Source: Actinomycetota bacterium | Lineage (GTDB): Bacteria; Actinomycetota; Actinomycetes; Propionibacteriales; Propionibacteriaceae | Direction: 5' to 3' | Assembly: GCA_020161015.1 (NCBI GenBank) | Contig: JAIUOT010000049.1 | Coordinates: 62,001 to 126,000 of the forward strand | Length of the DNA: 64,000 bases | Part shown: positions 8,297 to 17,197 of the stretch, one piece after another | Layout: every line of letters starts with the position of its first letter | How positions within the stretch are numbered: the first letter of the stretch is position 1 | The notes under the pieces: model-generated | Told to the model about the DNA's origin: nothing | The model's input: the letters and a program-made list of their open reading frames with translations, nothing else | Database searches by the model: none | Position numbers and translations under genes: made by a program

Positions 8297-10150
8297 ATGC
8301 ATGACTTCCCACCGCACGTCGACGCGTACACCCCGGCGGAGACGTCCCGGCCCGACACCCGTAGCCCGGCCAGGTTCCTGGCCTGGCTGCTGCGCGCGCA
8401 GTGGGACGTCGTCGCGGCCATGGCCGTGGCGGGACTCGTCTGGTTCCTGCCCGGGGCGCTGAGCCCACTGCTGCTCGGCAAGGCCATCGACTCCGGTGTG
8501 CTGAGCGGTGACATGGTGGCCACGCTGGGGTGGGCGTCCCTGCTGACGGTGGTGATCCTTCTGGGGGCAGCGGCCGGCATCACCCAGCACACCCTCGCGG
8601 TCCGCGGCTGGCTGATCGCGCTGTACGGCACGCAGAAGCTGGTCACCCGGAAGGCCGTCCAGCTGGGCCACGTGCTGAGCCGCCGGCTCCCCACCGGCGA
8701 GGTGCTGAGCATCTCGTCGTCGGACTCCAACACCTTCGGCCAGACCGTCGAGGTGGTCTCGCGCGGGCTCGGCTCGCTGGCGGCGTTCGCCCTGGTGTGC
8801 ACGCTGATGTTCACCACCTCCCCGCCGCTGGGCTGGGTGGTGCTCATCGCCGCGCCCCTGCTCGTCGGGGCCGCGTCACCGGTGCTGCGTCCGCTCAACC
8901 AGGCGCAGACCGCCGAGCGCACGCAGACCGGCGAGCTCACGTCGATGGCCACCGACATCGTGTCCGGGCTGCGCATCCTGCGCGGCATCGGCGGCGAGCG
9001 GACGTTCGGGGCCAACTACGCCGTCCAGTCGCAGAAGGTGCGCCGGCTCGGCGTCGCCACCGGTACCTGGCAGGCGGTGACCGAGACGATCAGCGTGCTG
9101 CTGTCCGGGCTCATGCTGGTGGCGCTGGTCTGGCTGGGCTCGCACGAGATGCTCGCCGGGCGGCTGAGCGTGGGCCAGCTGATCAGCTTCGTCGGCTACG
9201 CGCTGTTCCTGGTGTGGCCCCTCCAGACCTTCTTCGAGTTCGCCCAGAAGTGGGTACAGGGCCTGGTCTCCGCGCGCAAGACGATCGCCCTGCTCGCTCC
9301 GGAGGTGCCCTTCTCCGAGGGGACGGAGCCGCTGTCGCCGCGCCCGAGGCTCGTGGACGCCGCCTCCGGCGTGGCCGTGGAGCCGGGACGGTTCCTCGCG
9401 GTCGTCAGCGCCGTCCCCGAGGACTCGGCCGCCCTGGCCGACCGGCTGGGACGGTACCTGCCGACCCAGCAGTCCGCCCCCGACGCGGAGGAGGACGACG
9501 AACTGACCGGGCGCGCCGCGCGCCGCGCGCAGCGGGACCGGGACGTCCGCCGGGCACGCGCCGCCGCGGCGGACGCCGAGGTCGCCGGTGCCGAGTGGGG
9601 GGTCTCCGCGGACGGCGTCGACTACAGCCGGGTGCCACTCGCTGCGCTGCGGCGGACCGTCGTGGTGAGCGACACGGCGAGCCAGTTGTTCGCCGGCATT
9701 CTGCAGGAAGCGCTCGACCCGTGGGGGACCCACTCGCGGGCGGAGGCCGAGGCTGTGCTCCACACGGCCGCTGCGGAGGACGTGTTCGCCGGCCTGCCCG
9801 GCGGCTGGGAGGGCCGGATCGACGAGTTGGGGCGCGGGCTGTCCGGGGGGCAGCGCCAACGGGTGGTGCTGGCGCGCGCCCTGCTGCTCGACCCGGAGGT
9901 CCTCGTGCTCGTCGAACCCACGTCGGCGGTCGACGCCCACACCGAGGCCGCGATCGCCGAGCGTCTCGTGCCGCACCGGCGCGGGCGCACCACCGTGGTG
10001 ATGACCGCGTCCCCGTTGCTGCTGCACCACGCCGACGAGGTGTCCCTGCTGGTCGACGGGCGCGAGGTCGCGCGCGGTCGGCACGCCGACCTGCTGGCCG
10101 ACCCGCGCTACCGCGCGATCGTCGGAAGAGGCATGGAGGACGACGAATGA
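8297..10150 (+). CDS. ABC exporter half-transporter with dead nucleotide-binding domain
   Basis: The N-terminal 330 residues form a six-helix ABC exporter membrane domain. The nucleotide-binding domain is strongly degenerate: where the P-loop should be (about residue 364) there is GRFLAVVSAVPEDS, with no GxxGxGKS; the Q-loop reads VVSDTAS; the Walker B Asp is replaced (VLVLVEPTS); and the switch His is missing (TASP). In contrast the signature LSGGQRQR (about residue 515) is perfect. A charged insert replaces part of the domain. The next gene overlaps by 4 bases and has the opposite pattern, so the two should form one heterodimer. ATG 8297 is chosen for the promoter; TTG 8288 is the alternative. 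Cargo unknown. Confidence 0.85.
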   Translation: MHDFPPHVDAYTPAETSRPDTRSPARFLAWLLRAQWDVVAAMAVAGLVWFLPGALSPLLLGKAIDSGVLSGDMVATLGWASLLTVVILLGAAAGITQHTLAVRGWLIALYGTQKLVTRKAVQLGHVLSRRLPTGEVLSISSSDSNTFGQTVEVVSRGLGSLAAFALVCTLMFTTSPPLGWVVLIAAPLLVGAASPVLRPLNQAQTAERTQTGELTSMATDIVSGLRILRGIGGERTFGANYAVQSQKVRRLGVATGTWQAVTETISVLLSGLMLVALVWLGSHEMLAGRLSVGQLISFVGYALFLVWPLQTFFEFAQKWVQGLVSARKTIALLAPEVPFSEGTEPLSPRPRLVDAASGVAVEPGRFLAVVSAVPEDSAALADRLGRYLPTQQSAPDAEEDDELTGRAARRAQRDRDVRRARAAAADAEVAGAEWGVSADGVDYSRVPLAALRRTVVVSDTASQLFAGILQEALDPWGTHSRAEAEAVLHTAAAEDVFAGLPGGWEGRIDELGRGLSGGQRQRVVLARALLLDPEVLVLVEPTSAVDAHTEAAIAERLVPHRRGRTTVVMTASPLLLHHADEVSLLVDGREVARGRHADLLADPRYRAIVGRGMEDDE

Positions 10151-12156
10151 CCCCGCCGATCACCGGCATTCTCCCCGAGCCGGGGGAGGGCCGGCCGGAC
10201 GCCGCGGACCTGCCCGGACCCGCTGACGCCGTCCAGGACGACCACCCGGCCGACAGCTGGGCGATCCCGGGCGACGACCGGATCCCGCCGGCGCTGCTGG
10301 TCACCCCCGGCCTGCCCTGGGGGCGGCGGCTGGCGGCGCTGCGCGAACGCCACCGGCTGCGCGGCGAGCGGGCGCGGGCCTTCTACGCCGACTCCCGCAA
10401 CCCGGAGCGGGGACTGCCGGTCGCCGGCAACGCGGCGGCCTGGGCGTTCGTCAAGCGCCTGCTCAGCACCCGCAAGGGCCTGTTCGCCGTCACCGTCGGC
10501 GCCAACCTCGCCGCGGCCGTCGCCGGACTGGTCGTCCCGCGGCTCCTGGGCGACCTCGTGGACGCCGTCACCGGAGGCTCCGCCGCGCTGGTACAGGTCG
10601 ACGCGATCATCTCCGGCGTGGTCGTGGTGGTCGTCGTCCAGGCCGCCCTCGTGTTCGCCGGGCGCCGCGCGTCCGCCGTCCTGGGCTACGACCTGCTGGC
10701 CGCTGCCCGCGAGGAGATCGTCGGCACGGTGCTCCGGCTCCCGCTGAGCCGGGTCGAGTCGGCCTCCAGCGGCGACCTGCTGACCCGGATCACCTCCGAC
10801 GTGTCGAAGATGAGCCAGTCGGTGCGCTGGGCCTTCCCGCAACTGGTGATGTCGTCGGTGCTGGTGGTGGCGAGCCTGGTGGCGCTCGTGCTCAACTCGC
10901 CGTTCCTGGCGATCTCGATCGCCGGGTCGCTGGTTGTCCTCGTCCTGGCCACCCGGCACTACCTGAAGCACGCCGGCGCCGGCTACATCACCGAGTCGGG
11001 CACGTACAGCCGCATCAACTCGACGACGACCGAGACGGTCGAGGGCGCGCGGACGGTGGAGGCGCTCGGCATCGGTGAGCGCCGGATCGCCATCGGCGAC
11101 GCCGACATCGCCGAGTCGAACCAGGCCGAGCGCTACACGATGACGCTGCGGAACCTCTTCTTCATCTTCCTCGACGTCTCCTACCAGTTGCCGCTGGTCG
11201 GGGTCGTGCTGCTCGGCACCTGGGGCTACTCGCAGGGGTGGGTCACGCTCGGCCAGATCACCACCGCGGCCATCTACGTCCAGGGCCTGGTCGAGCCGAT
11301 GGACCGCCTGATCCAGGTCTTCGACACCCTCCAGGTGGGACTGGCCGCGACCACGCGCCTGCTGGGCGTGGCCGAGGTGCCGGAGGACCGCGTCCCCGGG
11401 GACGCCCGTCCCGACGGCACCGAGGTGGTCGGCACCGACCTGCGCTTCGCGTACCGCCCCGGGACGGACGTGCTGCACGGGATCGACCTCGACCTCAAGC
11501 CGGGTGAGCGGCTGGCGATCGTCGGGCCGTCCGGTTCGGGGAAGTCGACGCTGGGACGGCTGCTGGCCGGCATCAACGGCCCGCGGACCCGCGAGGTCGA
11601 CATCGGCGGCGTGGACGTGATGGACCTCCCGCTCGACGTGCTGCGCACCGAGGTGGCGCTGGTGACGCAGGAGCACCACGTGTTCGTGGGCACGGTGCGG
11701 GACAACATCGTGCTGGCCAGGGACCGGCAGCTCGCCGGGGCGGAGGTCGACCGCGCGGTCACCGAGGCGCTGCGGGCCGTCGACGCCCTCGACTGGGTCG
11801 AGCGGCTGCCCCAGGGCCTGGACACGGTGCTCGGCCACGGGCGGGTGCACCTCACGCCCGCGCAGGCGCAGCAGGTGGCCCTCGCCCGGCTGATGGTCGC
11901 CGACCCGCACACCCTGGTGCTGGACGAGGCCACCTCGCTGATCGACCCGCGCACCGCCCGGCACCTAGAGGGGTCGATGGCGGCGCTGCTCGCCGACCGG
12001 ACGGTGATCGCCATCGCCCACCGCCTGCACACCGCCCACGACGCCGACCGCATCGCCGTGGTGATCGACGGACGCGTGGCAGAGCTCGGCTCCCACTCCG
12101 AGCTGTTGTCCCGCGACGGCGAGTACGCCCGCCTCTGGCGCACCTGGCGCAGCTGA
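10147..12156 (+). CDS. ABC exporter half-transporter, catalytic subunit
   Basis: A 669-residue fused membrane and ATPase subunit. A hydrophilic, Pro/Asp-rich N-terminal extension of about 95 residues precedes six membrane helices. The ATPase domain has a perfect Walker A (GPSGSGKST, about 460-468), Q-loop (VTQEH), Walker B with catalytic Glu (LVLDEAT, about 590) and switch His (IAHRL, about 622), but the signature is LTPAQ instead of LSGGQ. Paired with the first subunit, only one complete ATP site can form. Family members export lipids, peptides or drugs; nothing nearby shows the cargo. Translation is coupled to the partner by ATGA. Confidence 0.87.
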   Translation: MTPPITGILPEPGEGRPDAADLPGPADAVQDDHPADSWAIPGDDRIPPALLVTPGLPWGRRLAALRERHRLRGERARAFYADSRNPERGLPVAGNAAAWAFVKRLLSTRKGLFAVTVGANLAAAVAGLVVPRLLGDLVDAVTGGSAALVQVDAIISGVVVVVVVQAALVFAGRRASAVLGYDLLAAAREEIVGTVLRLPLSRVESASSGDLLTRITSDVSKMSQSVRWAFPQLVMSSVLVVASLVALVLNSPFLAISIAGSLVVLVLATRHYLKHAGAGYITESGTYSRINSTTTETVEGARTVEALGIGERRIAIGDADIAESNQAERYTMTLRNLFFIFLDVSYQLPLVGVVLLGTWGYSQGWVTLGQITTAAIYVQGLVEPMDRLIQVFDTLQVGLAATTRLLGVAEVPEDRVPGDARPDGTEVVGTDLRFAYRPGTDVLHGIDLDLKPGERLAIVGPSGSGKSTLGRLLAGINGPRTREVDIGGVDVMDLPLDVLRTEVALVTQEHHVFVGTVRDNIVLARDRQLAGAEVDRAVTEALRAVDALDWVERLPQGLDTVLGHGRVHLTPAQAQQVALARLMVADPHTLVLDEATSLIDPRTARHLEGSMAALLADRTVIAIAHRLHTAHDADRIAVVIDGRVAELGSHSELLSRDGEYARLWRTWRS

Positions 12157-12228
12157 TCCATCCGCTGACCCCCGTCCGCGCCGCCGCTCCCTCCGCCGCT
12201 CCCCGCCCGCCGATCTCCGCGTTTGCCC

Positions 12229-12278
12229 CCGACTGCAACTCCCGCTGCCGGAATTCCGGCAGCGGGAGTTGCACTCGG
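12229..12278. repeat. GGAATTCC-centred palindrome, copy B (REP-like)
   Basis: A 50-bp palindrome around GGAATTCC (12250-12257) with arms starting CCGACTGCAACTCCCGC, flanked by CGTTTGCCC and TAGCAGGAACGGGG as in copy A. It lies between the convergent ABC exporter and quinone oxidoreductase genes, where it could also end transcription from both sides. Confidence 0.85.
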
Positions 12279-12304
12279 TAGCAGGAACGGGGTGGGGGGA
12301 CGCG

Positions 12305-13276
12305 TCAGAGGGTGAGGATCACCTTGCCGGTGTTGTCGCCGGACTCGAGGTGGCGATGGGCGTCGGCGACCCGCTCGAGGGGGAACCGGGTCTCGGGCGC
12401 GAGCCGGATCCGGCCGTCGGCGACCAGGGGCCACACGCGCTCGACGACGGCGGCACAGATGGCCGCCTTCTGGTCGGCGGGACGGAACCGCAGGCTCGTC
12501 GCCGTCACGGTCGCCCGCCGGGTCAGCAGCCGGTTGAGGTCGAGCGTGCCCTTGCGTCCGCCCTGGAGACCGATGACGACCAGCCGGCCGTCCATCGCCA
12601 GGGACGCGACGTTCGGCTCGAGGTACTTCGCGCCCATGACGTCGAGGATCACGTCCGCGCCGCGGCGGTCGGTGGCCTCCGCCACGCCGGCGACCCAGTC
12701 GTCGTGGTAGTCGAGGGCGACGTCCGCACCGAGGCTGCGGCACAGTTCGAGCTTGGCCGGGGAGCCGGCGGTGACCAGCACCCGGGCGCCGAGGGCCTTC
12801 GCGTACTGGATCGCGAAGGTGCCGATGCCCCCTGCGCCGCCGTGGATGAGGACGGTCTCCCCCGCGGCCAGGTGCACGTGGTCGAAGTTGGACGCGACCG
12901 TGGTCGCCACCTCGACGAGTCCCGCAGCGCTGACCGGGTCGACGCCCGGCGGCGGGGCGAACACCTGCCCGGCGGGCACGAGGACGTACTCGGCGTACCC
13001 GCCACCGGCCAGGAGGGCGACGCACGCGTCGCCGGGGGTCCAGCCGTCCACGCCGTCCCCGAGCTCGTGGACGGTGCCGGAGACCTCCAGGCCGATCACC
13101 TCGCTCGTTCCGGGGGGCGGCGGGTAGTGGCCCTGCCGCTGGAGCAGGTCCGCCCGGTTCACCCCTGCGGCGAGCACGCGGACGACGATCTCGCCCGGCC
13201 CCGCGACGGGGAGGGGGGCGTCGGCGACCACCAGGTTCTCGGGGCCGCCCGGCTCGGTGACGGTGACGATGCGCAT
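12305..13276 (-). CDS. Zinc-independent NAD(P)H:quinone oxidoreductase (MDR family, PIG3-like)
   Basis: A 323-residue medium-chain dehydrogenase/reductase. The nucleotide-binding loop HGGAGGIGTFAIQ and the N-terminal GVNRADLLQRQGHYPPPPG are typical of the quinone oxidoreductase/PIG3 group, which reduces quinones one electron at a time with NADPH. The catalytic-zinc Cys/His set is absent, as expected for this group. ATG 13276 was chosen because GGGAGG lies eight bases before it. It is a single-gene unit, convergent with the ABC pair. Confidence 0.9.
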   Translation of the reverse strand: MRIVTVTEPGGPENLVVADAPLPVAGPGEIVVRVLAAGVNRADLLQRQGHYPPPPGTSEVIGLEVSGTVHELGDGVDGWTPGDACVALLAGGGYAEYVLVPAGQVFAPPPGVDPVSAAGLVEVATTVASNFDHVHLAAGETVLIHGGAGGIGTFAIQYAKALGARVLVTAGSPAKLELCRSLGADVALDYHDDWVAGVAEATDRRGADVILDVMGAKYLEPNVASLAMDGRLVVIGLQGGRKGTLDLNRLLTRRATVTATSLRFRPADQKAAICAAVVERVWPLVADGRIRLAPETRFPLERVADAHRHLESGDNTGKVILTL

Positions 13277-13366
13277 GCGTCCAGCCTCCCATCCCGCGAC
13301 GGGCCCGCGCACGGACGGGACGCCGGGTGGCGGCCACAGGGCGCGTCAGTAAGATGGGCCGCCGCG

Positions 13367-13451
13367 GGCGAGGTCGCATAGTGGACTAGTGCAGCCGCCT
13401 TGAAAGCGGCCGAGCTTCACGGCTCCGTGGGTTCGAATCCCACCCTCGCCG
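13367..13451 (+). tRNA. tRNA-Ser (anticodon TGA)
   Basis: A full cloverleaf with acceptor GGCGAGG/CCTCGCC, anticodon loop CTTGAAA, long class II variable arm and T-loop GTTCGAATC. The CCA end is not encoded. A TAAGAT box at 13350-13355 may be its -10 element, but no good -35 is seen. Confidence 0.96.
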
Positions 13452-13475
13452 CGCCTGCCGACGGACGGGGGACAA

Positions 13476-13916
13476 GTGGCGGCAACCACCCACCAGGTGC
13501 GCCAGCGACCGGCGCTGCGCGCGCTCGCGCTGTCGGCGTTGCTGATGCTGGTCGGCCTGGTGCTGGTGCTGATGGCCGAACTGCTCGACCGCAACCTCCT
13601 GCTCACCGTCGGGGGACTGCTGGCGCTCGTGCTGGGCGCCGGGCTCTTCGGGGCATCGTGGTGGGTGGCCCGTGCGGCCCGCATGCAGGTGGTCCTGGAC
13701 GAGGACGGCTACGCGATCCAGGGACGCGACTCCGCACAGTCGGGACGGTGGGCCGACGTCCGCCGGGTCACCAGCGCTTCCGGGCGGCTCACCCTCTTCC
13801 TTGCCGACGGCACCCGCGTGCTGCTGGCCGTGCCCCGTGGGCGGCGCGACGACTTCGACGCGCTGGGTGCCGACATCGCCCGCCGGCTCGACCAGAGTCG
13901 CGGCTACCGCGCCTGA
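13476..13916 (+). CDS. Small membrane protein with two N-terminal helices
   Basis: A 146-residue protein that begins GTG after the serine tRNA. Two hydrophobic helices (about residues 18-37 and 43-65) are followed by a soluble C-terminal half with a beta-rich pattern (MQVVLDEDGYAIQGR, then TLFLADGTRVLLAVP) reminiscent of a bacterial PH-like domain. There is no catalytic motif. It is convergent with the LCP gene 25 bases away. Function unknown; it could be a membrane-anchored scaffold. Confidence 0.7.
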   Translation: MAATTHQVRQRPALRALALSALLMLVGLVLVLMAELLDRNLLLTVGGLLALVLGAGLFGASWWVARAARMQVVLDEDGYAIQGRDSAQSGRWADVRRVTSASGRLTLFLADGTRVLLAVPRGRRDDFDALGADIARRLDQSRGYRA

Positions 13917-13941
13917 GACGGCCCGCACGCTGCCGGCAGGA

Positions 13942-15537
13942 TCAGCCCTTCTCCGGGTGGTACCCGCACACCTCTTCGAGGTCGTCGCTCTTGGCCTTCG
14001 CCGTGCTGCTCTTGGTGGGCGAGGCGGTTGAGGTGGGCGTGGCGCTGCCTGATGCGGTCGGCGTCCCGCTGGCGCTCGCCGTGGGCGTGGGCTCGACCCC
14101 GGCCGCGGTCTCCTTCAGCGCCTTCTTGACGCGCGCCTGGACCTTGGCCCAGTCGGGGTCGTAGGACTTGAAGCCGGCGACCCCGGGGGTGAAGGTGACG
14201 CTGCGCAGCTTGGTGTTCTTCACCTTCAGGCCGAGCGTGGCCAGGTTGGACAGCATGTTGCGCGGCACGTCGGTGGTGATGGTGTTCTCGCCCGCCGCGG
14301 CGATGGCCTGGAAGTTGGCGAGCACCTTGTCCGGCGTGGTCTGCTGCACCACGGCGTTGATCACGCAGCGCTGGCGCTCCATGCGCTTGTAGTCGTCGAG
14401 GCCGTAGCGACCGCGCGCGTACCACAGGGCCTCGCGACCGTTCATGTGCTGGTTGGGCCCGGGCTCGATGTAGTCGGTGGGCTTGATGTGCGCGTCGGTC
14501 TGGCCACCGATCGGGATGCGGTAATTCACGTTCAGCGTGATCCCGCCCATCGCGTTGATGAAGTCCTTGAACCCGTCCATGTTCACCTTGACGAAGTAGT
14601 CGACCTGGAGGCCGAGCGCCTCGCCGACCGACACCTTCATGACGCTGGCGCCGAAGTCCTTGGTCTTGCCGAGCACATCGTGGGGCACCTTCGTCGGCAC
14701 CACCCGGTACATCGCGTTGAGCAGGAACTGCGAGCGGGTGTACAGGTCGGTGCTGCCGGAGGTGAAGCCGTTCGGGTAGTACTTGTGGAGCGGCGAGTCC
14801 TTCGGGAAGGGCATCTTCTCGGTGTTGCGGGGCAGCGTGAACAGGGTGGTCGCGCCGGAGTGGGTGTCGATGGACGCCACGATCACGGTGTCGGTGCGGT
14901 CCCCCTGGGACGCCGACCGTCCGGTGCCGGAGTCGCCGCCGATGATCAGGATGTTGAGGCGGTCCTTGTCCTTCCACGGGTCCTCGACGTTGATCGTCGG
15001 CTGGGTCGAGTTCGGGGTGTCGTCGGTGCCGATGATGGTGTCGAGGGCGTTGCCGGCGGTCCAGGCCAGGTTGGCGCCGAACGCCATCGGGGCGGCCACG
15101 ACGAACGACAGCAGGCCCACGACGGCGGCACCGGCGACCCGCTGCCCGATGCCGGGGTTGGCCGGACGCAGCGACAGGTGGGTGAAACCGATCACCAGCA
15201 CCCAGGCGAGGGCGCCGACGCCCAGGCCGATCGCCACACCCTGGAGGACGCCCGGGGCCACCGCGAGCCGGGTCGCGAGGTCACGGTTGAGCGCGAGGTA
15301 TACGCCACCGCCGATGAGCAGGAGAAAGGCACCGAGGACGAGGCTGCCGGCGACCCGGCGTCCCGCCTTGAGCAGGCCCAGCCCGGGGATCATCGTGCCC
15401 AGCACCGTCCATCCGAGCGCGCCCGAGAACGACCGGCCGGGCGCCACGCGCCTCGCGGGTCCGGCGGGCTCGCCGGGGGTGTCGTCGACGGCGCGACGTG
15501 CGGACACGCCGTCGGGCGCGGGGGAGTCCTGGCTCAT
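13942..15537 (-). CDS. LytR-CpsA-Psr (LCP) family cell-wall ligase
   Basis: LCP enzymes move undecaprenyl-linked glycopolymers (teichoic acids, arabinogalactan-like chains) onto peptidoglycan outside the cell. This 531-residue protein has several hydrophobic membrane segments in its first 180 residues and then the LCP domain: DRTDTVIVASID, TLFTLPRNT with the conserved Arg, and the later ALWYARGRYG block with conserved Arg residues. The C-terminal tail is low-complexity Thr/Ser/Ala/Pro. The N-terminus has more membrane segments than most LCP proteins, which usually have one. It is a single-gene unit. Confidence 0.9.
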   Translation of the reverse strand: MSQDSPAPDGVSARRAVDDTPGEPAGPARRVAPGRSFSGALGWTVLGTMIPGLGLLKAGRRVAGSLVLGAFLLLIGGGVYLALNRDLATRLAVAPGVLQGVAIGLGVGALAWVLVIGFTHLSLRPANPGIGQRVAGAAVVGLLSFVVAAPMAFGANLAWTAGNALDTIIGTDDTPNSTQPTINVEDPWKDKDRLNILIIGGDSGTGRSASQGDRTDTVIVASIDTHSGATTLFTLPRNTEKMPFPKDSPLHKYYPNGFTSGSTDLYTRSQFLLNAMYRVVPTKVPHDVLGKTKDFGASVMKVSVGEALGLQVDYFVKVNMDGFKDFINAMGGITLNVNYRIPIGGQTDAHIKPTDYIEPGPNQHMNGREALWYARGRYGLDDYKRMERQRCVINAVVQQTTPDKVLANFQAIAAAGENTITTDVPRNMLSNLATLGLKVKNTKLRSVTFTPGVAGFKSYDPDWAKVQARVKKALKETAAGVEPTPTASASGTPTASGSATPTSTASPTKSSTAKAKSDDLEEVCGYHPEKG

Positions 15538-15616
15538 GGCAGGTGGCGTCCTTACTACAGATGGTGGGCCGGATCAAGGGTACCGGCTGCGCCAAACTGC
15601 CCGGTTACGGTTCACT

Positions 15617-15646
15617 TTGCCGCTGCGGAGCGCGGCCTTGTAGGCT
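15617..15646 (+). promoter_or_regulatory. Promoter of tRNA-Ser(GCT)
   Basis: TTGCCG (15617-15622), 18 bases, then TAGGCT (15641-15646). The tRNA begins 13 bases after the -10 box. Confidence 0.55.
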
Positions 15647-15658
15647 GGCGTGCGGTCT

Positions 15659-15752
15659 GGAGGTGTCGCCTAGTCCGGTCTATGGCGCCCGCCTGCTAAG
15701 CGGGTTTCGGGCTTCAACCCGATCCGGGGTTCAAATCCCCGCACCTCCGCCA
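15659..15752 (+). tRNA. tRNA-Ser (anticodon GCT), CCA encoded
   Basis: Acceptor GGAGGTG pairs with CACCTCC, the anticodon loop has GCT, the variable arm is long as in serine tRNAs, and the T-loop is GGTTCAAATCC. Unlike the other two tRNAs in the window, the CCA tail is encoded in the DNA. Confidence 0.95.
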
Positions 15753-15761
15753 GTGCCGGAC

Positions 15762-15802
15762 GGACACGCCCCTTCCGAGGGTCACTCGGGAGGGGCGTGT
15801 CC
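15762..15802. terminator. Terminator hairpin behind tRNA-Ser and the SRPBCC fusion gene
   Basis: Arms GGACACGCCCCTTCCGAG and CTCGGGAGGGGCGTGTCC with a five-base loop. It lies between the tRNA and the convergent gene ending at 15828, so it may work in both directions. Confidence 0.8.
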
Positions 15803-15827
15803 GCGTCCGTGCCTCCCCGGGCACAGG

Positions 15828-17069
15828 TCAGCACGGGCCTGAGGACGACGCCCCTGCTCCGGCTCCGGCCGGCCGCGGCACCCCGCAGCTCCGCTCGACG
15901 AAGAGCGGCGGCCAGGTGCTGGTCGTGCTGCCGGGGTTGGTGACCCGGAAGTCGCAGCGGTCGCAGCCCCAGGCCAGCGTCCCGGTGCGGGTGAGGCCCA
16001 GGCCGAGGGCCTCGAACACGACGTAGTCGAGGTCGCACAGGTACGGGGTGAGCTCGTCGGCGGACTGGGCGTGCAGGTAGGTGACGATGGCGCACTGCGT
16101 CGCGTCGAGCCCGAAGTCGAACGGCTGGCCGTCGCCGTCGACGAAGGCGTAGACCCAGTTGCCGGGGTAGTGGTGTTCGGCGAACCAGCGGGCCTTCCGC
16201 CGGGCCCTCTCCCCTGTGGTGGAGCGCCCGATCGACCGGCGCACGCGCTGCGGCAGGCGGCCATACAGCGACCTGACGGCGTAGTGGATCGCCTCCCCTG
16301 CGTCCTCGACAGAGCCGCCGTGCCGCAGGACCACCCGGTACAGCGCCAGTGCCCACGGGGCCAGGACCATGGACATCGCCTCCGGGTTGCGGCGACCCCC
16401 GAGGTCGGGCAGTCCGGGAACGAGGGACCGGTACTCCTGCAGCATCTCGTGCCGGATCGTGCGCGCGGTCGCGGCACCGAATCGTCGGGTCAGGACGTCG
16501 GTGTGGGCCGTCGCGAGCCGGAAGAGGAGCTCCCCGGGGAGGTTGCGCAGGTCGACCGGCCGGCGGCCCCCCCCGGGCCGGAGCGCCGACGGGTCGCCGT
16601 GCTCGACGCCGTTCCGGATCGCCGACAGCATGCCCTGCATGGTCTTCGCCATCACCGCTGCGCTCACCGACTCCAGCGCGCTCGCCCACCAGGAGAGGCC
16701 CTCCTCGAGGACGACCAGGGTGAGCCTCGTGCCGCCCCCCTCTGCCGCGAACAGCCAGGTGAAGACGGGGCCGTTGGCGACCTCCCTCGTCCGTCCCGCA
16801 AAGTCAACCGTCGCGTGCGCCCGGCTGACGATCCGCTCCCCGGGAACCACCTCGGTGAACTCCCGCTCGATCCGCTCGACCATCAGCCCGTTGAGGAACC
16901 TGCCCGTGATGCGCGCGGTGGTGCCCACACCGTCCGGAGTGATCACGACCTCGGTGACCTCGAGCTGCGGCCAGCCGGCGAAGAGGTGCTGCGGATCGCG
17001 GCAGTACTCGAAGACGTCGTGGACGGGAGCGCCGATCACGACATCGAAACGACGAGTGAAATCGGTCAT
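15828..17069 (-). CDS. SRPBCC domain fused to L-2-amino-thiazoline-4-carboxylate hydrolase-like domain
   Basis: The first 150 residues read as an SRPBCC (START-like) hydrophobic-ligand or polyketide cyclase fold. After a linker, the C-terminal half (about 190-400) matches the ATC hydrolase family: repeated acidic/aromatic blocks ending LDYVVFEALGLGLTRTGTLAWGCDRCDF, of which the Cys-rich WGCDRCDF part is diagnostic. In Pseudomonas, ATC hydrolase opens a thiazoline ring on the way to L-cysteine. The fusion of the two domains in one chain of 413 residues is unusual. ATG 17069 has GGGAGG before it. No thiazoline-pathway partner is nearby, so the substrate is open. Confidence 0.7.
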   Translation of the reverse strand: MTDFTRRFDVVIGAPVHDVFEYCRDPQHLFAGWPQLEVTEVVITPDGVGTTARITGRFLNGLMVERIEREFTEVVPGERIVSRAHATVDFAGRTREVANGPVFTWLFAAEGGGTRLTLVVLEEGLSWWASALESVSAAVMAKTMQGMLSAIRNGVEHGDPSALRPGGGRRPVDLRNLPGELLFRLATAHTDVLTRRFGAATARTIRHEMLQEYRSLVPGLPDLGGRRNPEAMSMVLAPWALALYRVVLRHGGSVEDAGEAIHYAVRSLYGRLPQRVRRSIGRSTTGERARRKARWFAEHHYPGNWVYAFVDGDGQPFDFGLDATQCAIVTYLHAQSADELTPYLCDLDYVVFEALGLGLTRTGTLAWGCDRCDFRVTNPGSTTSTWPPLFVERSCGVPRPAGAGAGASSSGPC

Positions 17070-17197
17070 CGCCTGGCCTCCCTCGGACCCGCGGGGCGAC
17101 AACAACTCCGCACTTCCAGCCTACGACCGGGGGGCCGGCCGCGGACCCGGGACGGCGATCAGGGGACGCCGATCACGGACCCGCGGGCGGCGTCCCG

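Noticed and set aside
8530-12156. Reading the exporter as one long 1208-residue protein
   Set aside because: The first half of that frame is out of frame with the membrane domain of subunit A; only the part from 10147 is real.
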